10,287 nt of DNA from Kmv34 sp964524965 (GTDB taxonomy: Bacteria > Aerophobota > Aerophobia > Aerophobales > B3-G15): positions 1-10,287 of the forward strand of contig CAZGDY010000056.1 in the NCBI GenBank assembly GCA_964524965.1, written 5' to 3'. A program made the position numbers and the translations under genes. Position 1 is the stretch's first letter. Each line of letters begins with the position of its first letter. A model generated the notes under the pieces. The model did not search any database, was not told where the DNA came from, and saw only the letters and a list, made by a program, of their open reading frames with translations. Below are positions 1 to 6,409 of the stretch, one piece after another.

Positions 1-252
1 CCTATTCAGGGAAGTGCAGCAGATTTAATCAAACTAGCTATGGTAAGTATTCATAAGAGGTTAAAAAAAGAAGAGCTTCCAGCCTGGATAATCCTCCAAA
101 TACACGATGAGCTGCTATTTGAGGTATTCCAAGAAAAAGTTGACCGGGTAAGAAAAATGGTTAAAAAAGAAATGGAACAAGCTCTAAAATTCTCCATTCC
201 TATTGTAGTAAATACCAAGGTGGGTGAAAACTGGGCAGAAATGAAGCATTAA
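1..252 (+). CDS. polA: DNA polymerase I, C-terminal fragment (5' end outside window)
   Basis: The window opens in frame inside this gene, so only the last 83 codons are present. The fragment is the end of the family A polymerase palm/fingers region. It starts with PIQGSAADLIKLAM, the conserved helix before motif C, and carries motif C as QIHDELLFEV, where His35-Asp36-Glu37 of the fragment match the His-Asp-Glu triad of E. coli Pol I (Asp882 binds the catalytic metal). It ends with the usual short tail containing GxNW. The enzyme fills gaps during excision repair and Okazaki-fragment processing. Whether the 5' nuclease and 3'-5' exonuclease domains are present cannot be told from here. An ATG at position 40 lies inside the conserved region and is not a real start. 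ftsA follows after 71 bases with no visible terminator, so read-through is plausible. Confidence 0.96.
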   Translation, partial: PIQGSAADLIKLAMVSIHKRLKKEELPAWIILQIHDELLFEVFQEKVDRVRKMVKKEMEQALKFSIPIVVNTKVGENWAEMKH

Positions 253-323
253 TTTAAGTTTCTGGTAAACACGCTCGGTGGGCAAAAAATTTAAAGGCTT
301 TTCCTGTAAACTGGAGAAATCTC

Positions 324-1535
324 ATGGGTCGAGAAAAAAAGAGCCTAATCGCTGGCTTGGACATAGGAACCAGTAAAATATGTGCAATCATAGGAAAAAT
401 TAAAGAAGATGGACTGAGGATCGCGGGCTCAAGTGTGCTTCCCTCCAAAGGGGTAGTTAAGGGAGTAATTGCTAATATAGATAAAACCTCTGGACAAATT
501 AAAAAAGTTATAAAAGCTGCTGAATTAGATGCGGGAAGAAAAATTGATAAACTTTTTTGGGTAAGCATTGCCGGATCTCACATTCAAGGAAAGGACAATC
601 AGAGTTTTGTTTCTATAAAAGGAGTAGAACAAACAATTACGGCAAAAGACCAAGAAGGAGCTCTAAGACGAGCATCTTCCATTGCTCTTCTTCCAGACAG
701 AGAAATCATTCACACTCTGATAGAGGATTACGTCGTTGATGGCCAGAATCAGATAAAAAATCCCATCGGAATGAGAGGAGTAAATCTTCAATTAAAAACT
801 CACTTAATTACTGCTTCTTCAGGTTGCTGCCAAAATATAGAAGAAAGCGTAAGAAAAGCAGGATATGAAGTTGAAAGGTTAGTACTCCAACCTTTGGCAT
901 CCGGAGTATCAACTCTTCTGCCTAAGGAACAAGAATTAGGAGTAGTTTTGTTAGATATAGGAGCAGGTACTACAGACCTGGCAGTTTTTTTAAGAGAAGG
1001 TTTAAGATTCACTAAAGTAATTGCGGTTGGAGGAAATCACTTAACTAACGATATTGCAGTGGGTCTGCATATCTCTCAAGAAAAAGCAGAAAGGATTAAA
1101 CTTCAACATGGAATTGCCTCTATAGATCTTTTGGATAAAGATGAACATTTAGAAGTAGAAGGAATCGCCGGGCGAGGTAAATACCAGATGAAAAGATCGA
1201 CTATTGTTCACATTATTCAACTTAGAATAGAGGAGTTGTTAGAACTTATAGATCTACAACTAAGAAATAGCGGTTACAAGGAATTAATCACCGCTGGGGT
1301 GGTGCTTACTGGAGGCAGTTCTTTGCTCCCCGGGATAAAGGAAAAAACAGAAGAAAAACTTGGCCTACCAGCACGAATAGGTTATCCTCGAATTAACCAC
1401 TCCGAAAAGATTTTTAGCCCCACCTATGCTACAGGCATTGGTCTTCTTTTGTGGGGAATGAAAATCAGAGAAGAACTTGTTTCCAAGGAAAAACTAAATG
1501 TGAAACTAAAAGAATGGTTAAAAAATTTTTTTTAA
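324..1535 (+). CDS. ftsA: Cell division protein FtsA (actin-like membrane tether for FtsZ)
   Basis: 403 residues, normal for FtsA. FtsA is an actin/Hsp70-fold ATPase that anchors FtsZ filaments to the inner face of the membrane and recruits later divisome proteins. Visible motifs: phosphate-1 loop GLDIGTSK (11-18); the FtsA-specific 1C (SHS2) region at roughly 86-165; phosphate-2 loop LLDIGAGTTD (209-218); adenosine motif VLTGGSSLLPG (327-337); and a C-terminal amphipathic stretch, LKEWLKNFF (395-403), that fits the membrane-targeting helix. The ATG is preceded by TGGAG (312-316) at 7-base spacing. The gene lies between polA and gpsA, and gpsA starts 29 bases after its stop, suggesting co-transcription. 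Unusually, ftsQ is not upstream of it but nearby on the opposite strand, and ftsZ is not in the window. The identification is firm because the SHS2 insertion separates it from MreB and DnaK. Confidence 0.96.
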   Translation: MGREKKSLIAGLDIGTSKICAIIGKIKEDGLRIAGSSVLPSKGVVKGVIANIDKTSGQIKKVIKAAELDAGRKIDKLFWVSIAGSHIQGKDNQSFVSIKGVEQTITAKDQEGALRRASSIALLPDREIIHTLIEDYVVDGQNQIKNPIGMRGVNLQLKTHLITASSGCCQNIEESVRKAGYEVERLVLQPLASGVSTLLPKEQELGVVLLDIGAGTTDLAVFLREGLRFTKVIAVGGNHLTNDIAVGLHISQEKAERIKLQHGIASIDLLDKDEHLEVEGIAGRGKYQMKRSTIVHIIQLRIEELLELIDLQLRNSGYKELITAGVVLTGGSSLLPGIKEKTEEKLGLPARIGYPRINHSEKIFSPTYATGIGLLLWGMKIREELVSKEKLNVKLKEWLKNFF

Positions 1536-1564
1536 TCCTTAATCAACACTAAAAGGCAAAAATT

Positions 1565-2578
1565 ATGACTAAACAAATTAGTATCATCGGTATGGGCATG
1601 TTCGGCTTTGTTTTATCAAGATATTTAGCTATAAAATATCCTGAGAAACAAATTATTGCTTACGATAAACAAAAAAAAGTTGTAAAAAGCTTACTTGAAG
1701 AAAAAAAACACCCCGTACACTTCCCAAATTACTGTATCTCAGAAAACATCATACCAACAAATGACTTGGAAAGGGCTATTAGCTCATCAGACATCTTAAT
1801 TTTATCTGTGCCAACACAAGTAGTAAGAAGTGCTATGAGAGAGGTTAGAAAATACTTGAAAAAAAATACTTTACTGTTGAACGTAGCTAAGGGACTGGAG
1901 ATCGCCACAGGGAAAAGAGTTTCTCAGATTTTAAAAGAAGAAATACCCATAAACTATTTTTATGCAGTTCTTTCTGGAGGAACTATAGCAGGCGAAATGA
2001 TTAAGGGAGACCCCTTAGCAGCGGAAATAGCCTGTAAAAACGAAAAAATCACTAAAGAACTCCAGGAAATCCTCTTCACTCAACAGTTTAGAATTTACCG
2101 TAATGATGATGTAACCGGAGTAGAAATTGCAGGAGCGTTGAAAAACCCTCTTTCAATAGCCTCTGGCATTACCTATGGCCTTGGCTTTGGCTCAAATACA
2201 ATAAGCGCTTTAGTATCCCGGGGAAGCCTCGAAATAAAAAAATTAGCCTTGGCTCTTGGGGGAAAGGAAAAAACTTTTGGCTTTGGCGGACAGGCAGCCA
2301 TGGGAGATATAATGACCAGTTGTTTTGGGAATACCAGAAACAGAAAATTCGGAGAGTTGATTGTAAAAGAAAATTCTGTAGAAACAGCTTTAACTATTAT
2401 GGGTAAAGAAAAAAAATTAGTTGAAGGCTATTTCACCAGTAAGGCAATACACGAGTTTGCCGCAAGTTGCAATGTAGAAATGCCTATCCAAAATCAGGTT
2501 TTTCAAATCTTATACAAAAATAAAAAGCCCCAATCCGCCCTAAAAGAACTAATGACCAGAGCTCTCAAGTCTTTGTAA
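1565..2578 (+). CDS. gpsA: NAD(P)-dependent glycerol-3-phosphate dehydrogenase (divergent GpsA)
   Basis: 337 residues, the usual GpsA length. The family reduces dihydroxyacetone phosphate to sn-glycerol 3-phosphate in the cytoplasm, supplying the phospholipid backbone. The N-terminal Rossmann domain begins with IIGMGMFG (GxGxxG at 9-14), followed by ILSVPTQ (79-85) and the NVAKG lysine (Lys109). The C-terminal helical domain has VEIAGALKNPLSIASGI (186-202), whose Lys193 matches the catalytic lysine, then GLGFGSNT (205-212) and MGDIMTSC...TRNRKFG (246-263), the substrate-binding segment. Divergences: the usual SGPSFA loop reads SGGTIA (137-142), and KNV reads KNP. These keep the fold but could mark a lineage-specific branch. 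The start has a weak AAAGG site upstream. It follows ftsA by 29 bases and converges on ftsQ. Family membership is near certain; the exact substrate is inferred. Confidence 0.9.
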   Translation: MTKQISIIGMGMFGFVLSRYLAIKYPEKQIIAYDKQKKVVKSLLEEKKHPVHFPNYCISENIIPTNDLERAISSSDILILSVPTQVVRSAMREVRKYLKKNTLLLNVAKGLEIATGKRVSQILKEEIPINYFYAVLSGGTIAGEMIKGDPLAAEIACKNEKITKELQEILFTQQFRIYRNDDVTGVEIAGALKNPLSIASGITYGLGFGSNTISALVSRGSLEIKKLALALGGKEKTFGFGGQAAMGDIMTSCFGNTRNRKFGELIVKENSVETALTIMGKEKKLVEGYFTSKAIHEFAASCNVEMPIQNQVFQILYKNKKPQSALKELMTRALKSL

Positions 2579-2658
2579 TGCTCTTAAAGAATCGTAATGG
2601 TTTAATTTTTTCGAAGGACCTCTTTTCCTGGAAAAATTTTCCCCTCTTCTTGTTGAGG

Positions 2659-3378
2659 CTATTGAGTAACAATTATTTGGTTATCAAATCTAAGATCTAC
2701 AACTGTGCATCGTTCACCTTTTTCTTCAACGTCCCTAAAAATATCAGGAAGGTAGAAAAGATAATCGTGATTAGGGAATCTCCCCATAAGCACCTGAACA
2801 TCTTTTTCTAGATTAAGTACAATGCCCCTGTTTCCTTTTTCTAATACTATTTTTTTTACTCCTAAATTTAAGTCTCGGGAAATATTTAAAATTTTTAAAG
2901 CCTTTAATAATACTTCTTTTTCTTTAGAAGGATTAATTCCGGCAATTAAACAAAAATCATCATTTAAAAATTCCACCTCTCTAAGTAAAACACCTTCTTC
3001 ATCTACCTCCCAAAATTTTTCTTCTTTTTCGACATGGACATAGGGCAGCCTTTCTTCAATTTCAATTAATAAAGTAGAGGGAAGCTTTTTTTTAATGGTT
3101 ACATTTTTCACCATAGGTTCTAGTTTAATTCTTTGAGATATCTCTCTTGTATTTAATTTAAATAGAGAAATATCAAAAGGAATGAGGGCTTTTTGAAGAA
3201 CTTCCAGGTGGGATAATCTTTGCAAACCTTTTACCTGAACATCTTTTACATAAAAATTGGTAAAGGTTAGCGTAAACCAAAAAATAAAAATAGTTAACCC
3301 TGCTACAATGCAAAATAAAATAAAAAGGCGTACCGTATTCTTTTTTTTTGAAGCTTTAGAAAATCTTCTAGTGCTCAC
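2659..3378 (-). CDS. ftsQ: Cell division protein FtsQ (POTRA-domain divisome protein)
   Basis: 239 residues with classic FtsQ/DivIB architecture: a short Arg/Lys-rich cytoplasmic tail (1-16), one membrane segment (about 17-40, LFILFCIVAGLTIFIFWF), then a POTRA domain (about 43-110) beginning FYVKDVQVKG and ending KKKLPSTLLIEIEERLPYVHV, a typical FtsQ signature. A beta-rich domain runs to the C-terminus (EVDEEGVLL is the usual start of that domain). FtsQ sits outside the membrane and links early and late divisome proteins. The start is GTG at 3378-3376. No ATG alternative precedes it in frame, and any ribosome site is weak and lies in the end of ddl. It begins 10 bases after the ddl stop, so the two are translated from one message. 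It is the last gene of the murB-ddl-ftsQ unit and ends 80 bases from gpsA, tail to tail. Confidence 0.92.
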   Translation of the reverse strand: MSTRRFSKASKKKNTVRLFILFCIVAGLTIFIFWFTLTFTNFYVKDVQVKGLQRLSHLEVLQKALIPFDISLFKLNTREISQRIKLEPMVKNVTIKKKLPSTLLIEIEERLPYVHVEKEEKFWEVDEEGVLLREVEFLNDDFCLIAGINPSKEKEVLLKALKILNISRDLNLGVKKIVLEKGNRGIVLNLEKDVQVLMGRFPNHDYLFYLPDIFRDVEEKGERCTVVDLRFDNQIIVTQ

Positions 3379-3388
3379 TATTTACATT

Positions 3389-4324
3389 TTATCCCACTTT
3401 AATTGGGATGCTCTTACCTTCTCTCCTCAGAGCTTGCCTGACTATTTTATCTACTAATTGAGAGAACTCAATTCCCTCTGCTTTTGCCGCACAAGGAAGT
3501 AAACTTATATCGGTCATCCCAGGGATAGTATTTACCTCTAAAAGGTAAACTTCGCCGTCTTTCCACATCATATCTACTCTACCAAAATCTCTGCACCCCA
3601 AAGCCTTATAAGCCTCAAGTGCCGTTTTTTGGATTTTTGTGCCATCATCTGGTGAGAAAGGTGCTGGAACAAGATATTTAGACATTCCTTTTGTGTATTT
3701 GGTATAATAATCGTAAAGCTGGTGTTGAGAAATAATCTCAATAACAGGAAGAGCTCTTGGTTCAGGATCGTCGAGGATACCCACAGTTATTTCTCTGCCT
3801 TCTATATAATCCTCAATTATAGCCAGCTCATTATCGTATTTAAAAGCCTGTTTAAGAGCAAACTCAACATTTTTTTTATTTCTCACTAAACTTATTCCAA
3901 TTGTAGAACCACAACGGGCCGGTTTTACGATTAAAGGTAAAGATATTTCAAGAACAAAAGGAAAGGATTCTACTACCTGATAGCGGGGCTGCTTTAATCC
4001 TTTTGCTTCCCAAACTCTTCGAGACATAGATTTATCCATAGCTAGCGCACTTGATAGTACTCCAGAACCCGTATAAGTTATGCCTACAGTTTCAAGCCAC
4101 CCCTGGAGCACTCCATCTTCTCCCCCTGGACCATGAAGAGCAATAAAAACAAGATCTACCCCTTGGGTTTTTAAAGAGTCCATCACCTCGCTATCTTTAG
4201 AATCTGCACTTATAACAGAATAGCCTGCTTTTTTAAGAGCTTTCTCAACGCATTGGCCACTTTTCAGTGAAATTTCTCTTTCTGCTGATTTACCACCTTT
4301 CAGCACGCAAATTCTGTTATTCAT
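3389..4324 (-). CDS. ddl: D-alanine--D-alanine ligase
   Basis: 311 residues, typical for the DdlB-type ATP-grasp ligase. It joins two D-alanines in the cytoplasm to make the dipeptide later added to the peptidoglycan precursor by MurF. Seen in order: GGKSAEREISL (10-20), whose Glu15 binds the first D-Ala; HGPGGEDG (64-71); KPARCGSTIG (134-143), the ATP-grasp lysine and serine loop; DYYTKYTKG (205-213), where Lys209-Tyr210 match Lys215-Tyr216 of E. coli DdlB; and RVDMMWKDGEVYLLEVNTIPG (249-269, Asp251, Glu263 and Asn265 as metal ligands). The Tyr in the omega loop, rather than Phe, points to D-Ala-D-Ala and against a D-Ala-D-Lac enzyme. The start ATG is separated from the murB stop by three bases, and it is followed closely by ftsQ. 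Order and spacing match the classical division/cell-wall cluster. Confidence 0.95.
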   Translation of the reverse strand: MNNRICVLKGGKSAEREISLKSGQCVEKALKKAGYSVISADSKDSEVMDSLKTQGVDLVFIALHGPGGEDGVLQGWLETVGITYTGSGVLSSALAMDKSMSRRVWEAKGLKQPRYQVVESFPFVLEISLPLIVKPARCGSTIGISLVRNKKNVEFALKQAFKYDNELAIIEDYIEGREITVGILDDPEPRALPVIEIISQHQLYDYYTKYTKGMSKYLVPAPFSPDDGTKIQKTALEAYKALGCRDFGRVDMMWKDGEVYLLEVNTIPGMTDISLLPCAAKAEGIEFSQLVDKIVRQALRREGKSIPIKVG

Positions 4325-4327
4325 CGC

Positions 4328-5224
4328 TTAAATTATTTCCACTTCTTGTTCTAAATTTATATTAAATTTCTCTTTTATCTTTTCTCTCACTTTTTCTATT
4401 AACTGAATTATATCTTGCGCTTTAGCCTCTCCTTTATTAATTATGAAGTTTCCATGCTGGAAAGATACCTGGGCATCACCAATTTTCATGCCTAGGCAAC
4501 CTGCGTTCTGGATAAGATAGCCAGCAGAATGAAAAGGTGGGTTTTTAAACACGCACCCTGCCGAGGGAAAAGAAAGAGGTTGAGTTTGCATCTTCTTTCG
4601 TGTAACTTCTTGCGTCCTGGAAATTATCCTTTCCTTGCGATCAGGGAAAAGCCGAAGTTTCACTTCGGTAAGAATCAAATCTTTATTTTCTAAAAATAAA
4701 CTACTTCTATAGCCAAGTTTTATCTGATCCCGAACAAGAACAAAACTATTATTATTGATATCAATCACTTTCGTCCAGATTATCTTATCAGATAAACTTT
4801 CGCCAAAAGCACCAGCATTCCTCACCACAGCCCCTCCAATTGTCCCTGGGATACCCGCCAAGGATTCTAAACCAGCTAATTCTCTCTCAGTTGCAAAGTC
4901 AATGAGGGCTGACAAATTAACTCCCACTCCCACGATAACTTCTTGGCCATCAATTTTAATTTTTCCAAACTCTCCGCCTAATTTAATCACCATTCCTTTG
5001 AACCTTTCAGCACGAAAAAGAAGTTTGCTACCATTTCCGATAACAACAAAAGGAATTTTACTTTGAAGGCAAAAATCAACCGCATTTCGCAAATCATTAA
5101 GATTACAAGGAACAACAAAAAGATCTACCAATCCTTCTATTTTGAAAGAAGTTAAATCCCGCATAGACTGATTTTTAACCACCTTTCCCTTAATTTTCAA
5201 CTCTTTTTGTTCCATCAAATGCAT
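4328..5224 (-). CDS. murB: UDP-N-acetylenolpyruvoylglucosamine reductase
   Basis: 298 residues, the size of the shorter (type II) MurB enzymes. MurB uses NADPH and bound FAD to reduce enolpyruvyl-UDP-GlcNAc to UDP-MurNAc, the second committed step of peptidoglycan synthesis. FAD-binding motifs are GNGSKLLF (63-70, usually GxGSNLL) and GIPGTIGGAVVRNAGAFG (124-141). GYRSS (171-175) holds the conserved arginine. SAGCVFKNP (221-229) holds the catalytic serine that protonates the product. LEQEV near the end (291-295) holds the conserved acidic residue. The first ATG (5224) is preferred over one at codon 4 because GAGAGGAT lies at good spacing upstream of it. It is first in the murB-ddl-ftsQ operon, with a promoter at 5260-5287 giving a leader of about 28 bases. 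murC, often its neighbour, is absent here, since a divergent gene lies upstream. Confidence 0.95.
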   Translation of the reverse strand: MHLMEQKELKIKGKVVKNQSMRDLTSFKIEGLVDLFVVPCNLNDLRNAVDFCLQSKIPFVVIGNGSKLLFRAERFKGMVIKLGGEFGKIKIDGQEVIVGVGVNLSALIDFATERELAGLESLAGIPGTIGGAVVRNAGAFGESLSDKIIWTKVIDINNNSFVLVRDQIKLGYRSSLFLENKDLILTEVKLRLFPDRKERIISRTQEVTRKKMQTQPLSFPSAGCVFKNPPFHSAGYLIQNAGCLGMKIGDAQVSFQHGNFIINKGEAKAQDIIQLIEKVREKIKEKFNINLEQEVEII

Positions 5225-5259
5225 AGGTTATCCTCTCTTTTCCAAATTGACATTGTTTA

Positions 5260-5287
5260 ATTGTAACTCAACTGTTAAAGGTGTCAA
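5260..5287 (-). promoter_or_regulatory. Promoter of murB-ddl-ftsQ
   Basis: On the minus strand TTGACA (5287-5282) and TACAAT (5265-5260) are 16 bases apart, a close match to a housekeeping sigma-70 promoter. The predicted start near 5253 leaves about 28 bases of leader before the murB ATG. The -35 box lies in the left arm of the palindrome at 5277-5304. Confidence 0.7.
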
Positions 5288-5304
5288 GAGTCCTTGACAC
5301 CTTT
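5277..5304. repeat. Perfect 12+12 bp palindrome between divergent genes
   Basis: Arms AAAGGTGTCAAG (5277-5288) and CTTGACACCTTT (5293-5304) are perfect inverted copies around AGTC (5289-5292). Each arm contains a TTGACA -35 box pointing outwards. It could be a regulator-binding site or a cruciform/hairpin. A role only as a terminator is less likely because it lies between two gene starts. Confidence 0.85.
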
Positions 5305-5321
5305 GTTTTCTAATTTAAAAT
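5294..5321 (+). promoter_or_regulatory. Promoter of the small four-cysteine protein gene
   Basis: TTGACA (5294-5299) and TAAAAT (5316-5321) with 16 bases between. The predicted start near 5328 gives a leader of about 32 bases to the ATG at 5360. The -35 box is the right arm of the shared palindrome, back to back with that of murB. Because TTG at 5294 is the -35 box itself, it should not be taken as a start codon. Confidence 0.65.
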
Positions 5322-5359
5322 ATGTCTTAGTAAATAAAGAAAAAAAGGGGGAAATAAAA

Positions 5360-5665
5360 ATGGAAGATATTAAGACTTCACTTGTTTGTAGTCATTGTTT
5401 TAAAGAATCGCCCGTGAAAATAACTTATTTAGAAAATTCAATGATTAAGCTAACCTGCGAAAGGTGTGGTTATGCAGTAAAAATATCTCAAAGACTTATC
5501 TCCGATTTCTCTCTAATTAAATGGGAACGCAGACTAATTACTAAACCTGTAAGGATGGCCTTAGAAGCTGAAAGAGATTCTCTTAGCTTCATATCCACCC
5601 TCCCTTTAAGATTCATAACTAAACCCCTGCGTATCGTTCGAGAGCTAGAAAAAAACTTACTATAA
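5360..5665 (+). CDS. Small four-cysteine (zinc-ribbon-like) protein with duplicated ITKP motif, function unknown
   Basis: 101 residues, cytoplasmic, no signal peptide. Two CxxC pairs, CSHC (10-13) and CERC (33-36, followed by GY), are spaced as in zinc ribbons. The second half holds an internal repeat: RLITKPVRMALEAE (58-71) and RFITKPLRIVRELE (84-97), 26 residues apart, joined by a segment containing STLPLR. The start at 5360 is chosen because GGGGGA (5347-5352) sits at proper spacing before it; extending to TTG at 5294 would place the start inside the promoter. The pattern resembles small proteins that I recall being labelled 'bh protein' in some Firmicutes, but that is memory and carries no function. 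The gene is divergent from murB and probably shares its control region. Possible roles such as nucleic-acid binding or a metal-dependent regulator are guesses from the cysteine pattern only. Confidence 0.8.
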   Translation: MEDIKTSLVCSHCFKESPVKITYLENSMIKLTCERCGYAVKISQRLISDFSLIKWERRLITKPVRMALEAERDSLSFISTLPLRFITKPLRIVRELEKNLL

Positions 5666-5710
5666 ATTTTTTCACAACCTCTGCTCTACTGGTAGTCCCA
5701 AAAACAACTC

Positions 5711-5736
5711 TTGACATAATTAAAAAAATGTATAAT
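5711..5736 (+). promoter_or_regulatory. Likely ferredoxin promoter with a short spacer
   Basis: TTGACA (5711-5716) and TATAAT (5731-5736) are both perfect consensus hexamers but only 14 bases apart, shorter than the usual 16-18. It implies a leader of about 105 bases. A small hairpin, CTTCCC/GGGAAG with a GAGG loop (5805-5820), lies in that leader ahead of the ribosome site AGGAGG (5834-5839). Confidence 0.55.
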
Positions 5737-5847
5737 GTTTTTAACTTCTAATAATAAAGATTCATTTGAGAAATTAGTCACCGGCTCCAAAAAAAAGGAA
5801 AAATCTTCCCGAGGGGGAAGTAATAAAATCAAAAGGAGGTTCATGGA

Positions 5848-6045
5848 ATGGCGATCAAAAAAGTCTGGGTAGACGAAGATGAATGTACAGGATGTGGGCT
5901 TTGCGAGGACACCTGTCCCGAGGTTTTTGAAGTGGATGATGTAGCTACAATTAAGGAAAACGCTGCTTTTAACAATTGCGAAGATGAAATAAAGGAAGCA
6001 GTTGAGGATTGTCCAACTGAAGCCATACATTTTGAAGAAGATTAA
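5848..6045 (+). CDS. Single-cluster [4Fe-4S] ferredoxin
   Basis: 65 residues, acidic, the size of monocluster bacterial ferredoxins. It would carry single electrons at low potential between cytoplasmic redox enzymes. Cluster ligands are predicted as Cys13, Cys16 and Cys19 (CTGCGLC) with Cys55 (CPTEAI). Cys23 (TCP) and Cys44 (NCED) are the two further cysteines, placed where related ferredoxins such as those of Thermotoga and Desulfovibrio gigas have a disulfide in place of a second cluster. The start has a strong AGGAGG site 8 bases upstream. A nearby ATG at 5843 is out of frame and stops early. It has its own promoter and a terminator 77 bases after the stop, so it is probably a single-gene unit. 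Its redox partners cannot be inferred from neighbours. Confidence 0.95.
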   Translation: MAIKKVWVDEDECTGCGLCEDTCPEVFEVDDVATIKENAAFNNCEDEIKEAVEDCPTEAIHFEED

Positions 6046-6409
6046 AAATATTTGCTTCTTTGTTTGCCGCTCAAAGACAAATCAATTTTATTTAGTTGCT
6101 TTAAATTAAACTGAGATTTAAAAAAGGGGCCTTTTAAGGCCCCTTTTAAAGTAATATTTTTTTAAGACAAGAGAAAATGAGATGAAAATATCGCTTATCC
6201 ATCCTTCATCTTCTCATCTAAATCCATCTTAAAGCAAAACTACAATGTAAACAAAGTGGAATTTTTAGGTAAAGTCTTCATCTCAACAAAAAAAGTTAGT
6301 TAAAAAACCTCAGGGGTGAGGTTAAAATACTCAGGGATAAAAAAATAATGAAAAAACCCAAACATTATTGGATATTCCACTAATTAATTAAATTTTTTAC
6401 TTAACAGAA
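6046..6409. other. 364 bp intergenic region with hairpins, no convincing gene
   Basis: Between ferredoxin and udg. It holds the ferredoxin terminator (6122-6147), a loose hairpin (6177-6186 with 6205-6217), a compact hairpin AACCTCA/TGAGGTT with a GGGG loop (6306-6323), and a weaker inverted repeat AATAATG/CATTATT (6344-6369). The only tidy reading frame is a 16-codon one at 6182-6232. No clear udg promoter is visible. No RNA gene is recognised. Confidence 0.6.
6122..6147 (+). terminator. Hairpin terminator downstream of ferredoxin
   Basis: AAAAGGGGCC (6122-6131) pairs perfectly with GGCCCCTTTT (6138-6147) across a six-base TTTTAA loop. The right arm ends in four T, and a seven-T run follows a few bases on. 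The GC core and position after a single-gene unit fit a factor-independent terminator. The symmetric A and T ends mean it could also work on the minus strand. Confidence 0.75.

Noticed and set aside
2619..2658. Terminator between the convergent gpsA and ftsQ genes
   Set aside because: The arms TTTTCC, GGAAAA and TTTTCC (2623-2642) are separated by single bases, so no stable hairpin with a normal loop and GC-rich stem forms; CCTC/GAGG adds too little.
2578..2811. A 77-codon + strand frame whose ATG overlaps the gpsA stop (TAATG)
   Set aside because: It runs antisense through the FtsQ C-terminus, its translation looks like random AT-rich code, and FtsQ on the other strand is clearly real.
5294..5359. 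N-terminal extension of the small four-cysteine protein from a TTG codon
   Set aside because: The TTG is the first part of the -35 box and no ribosome site precedes it, while the ATG at 5360 has GGGGGA at proper spacing.
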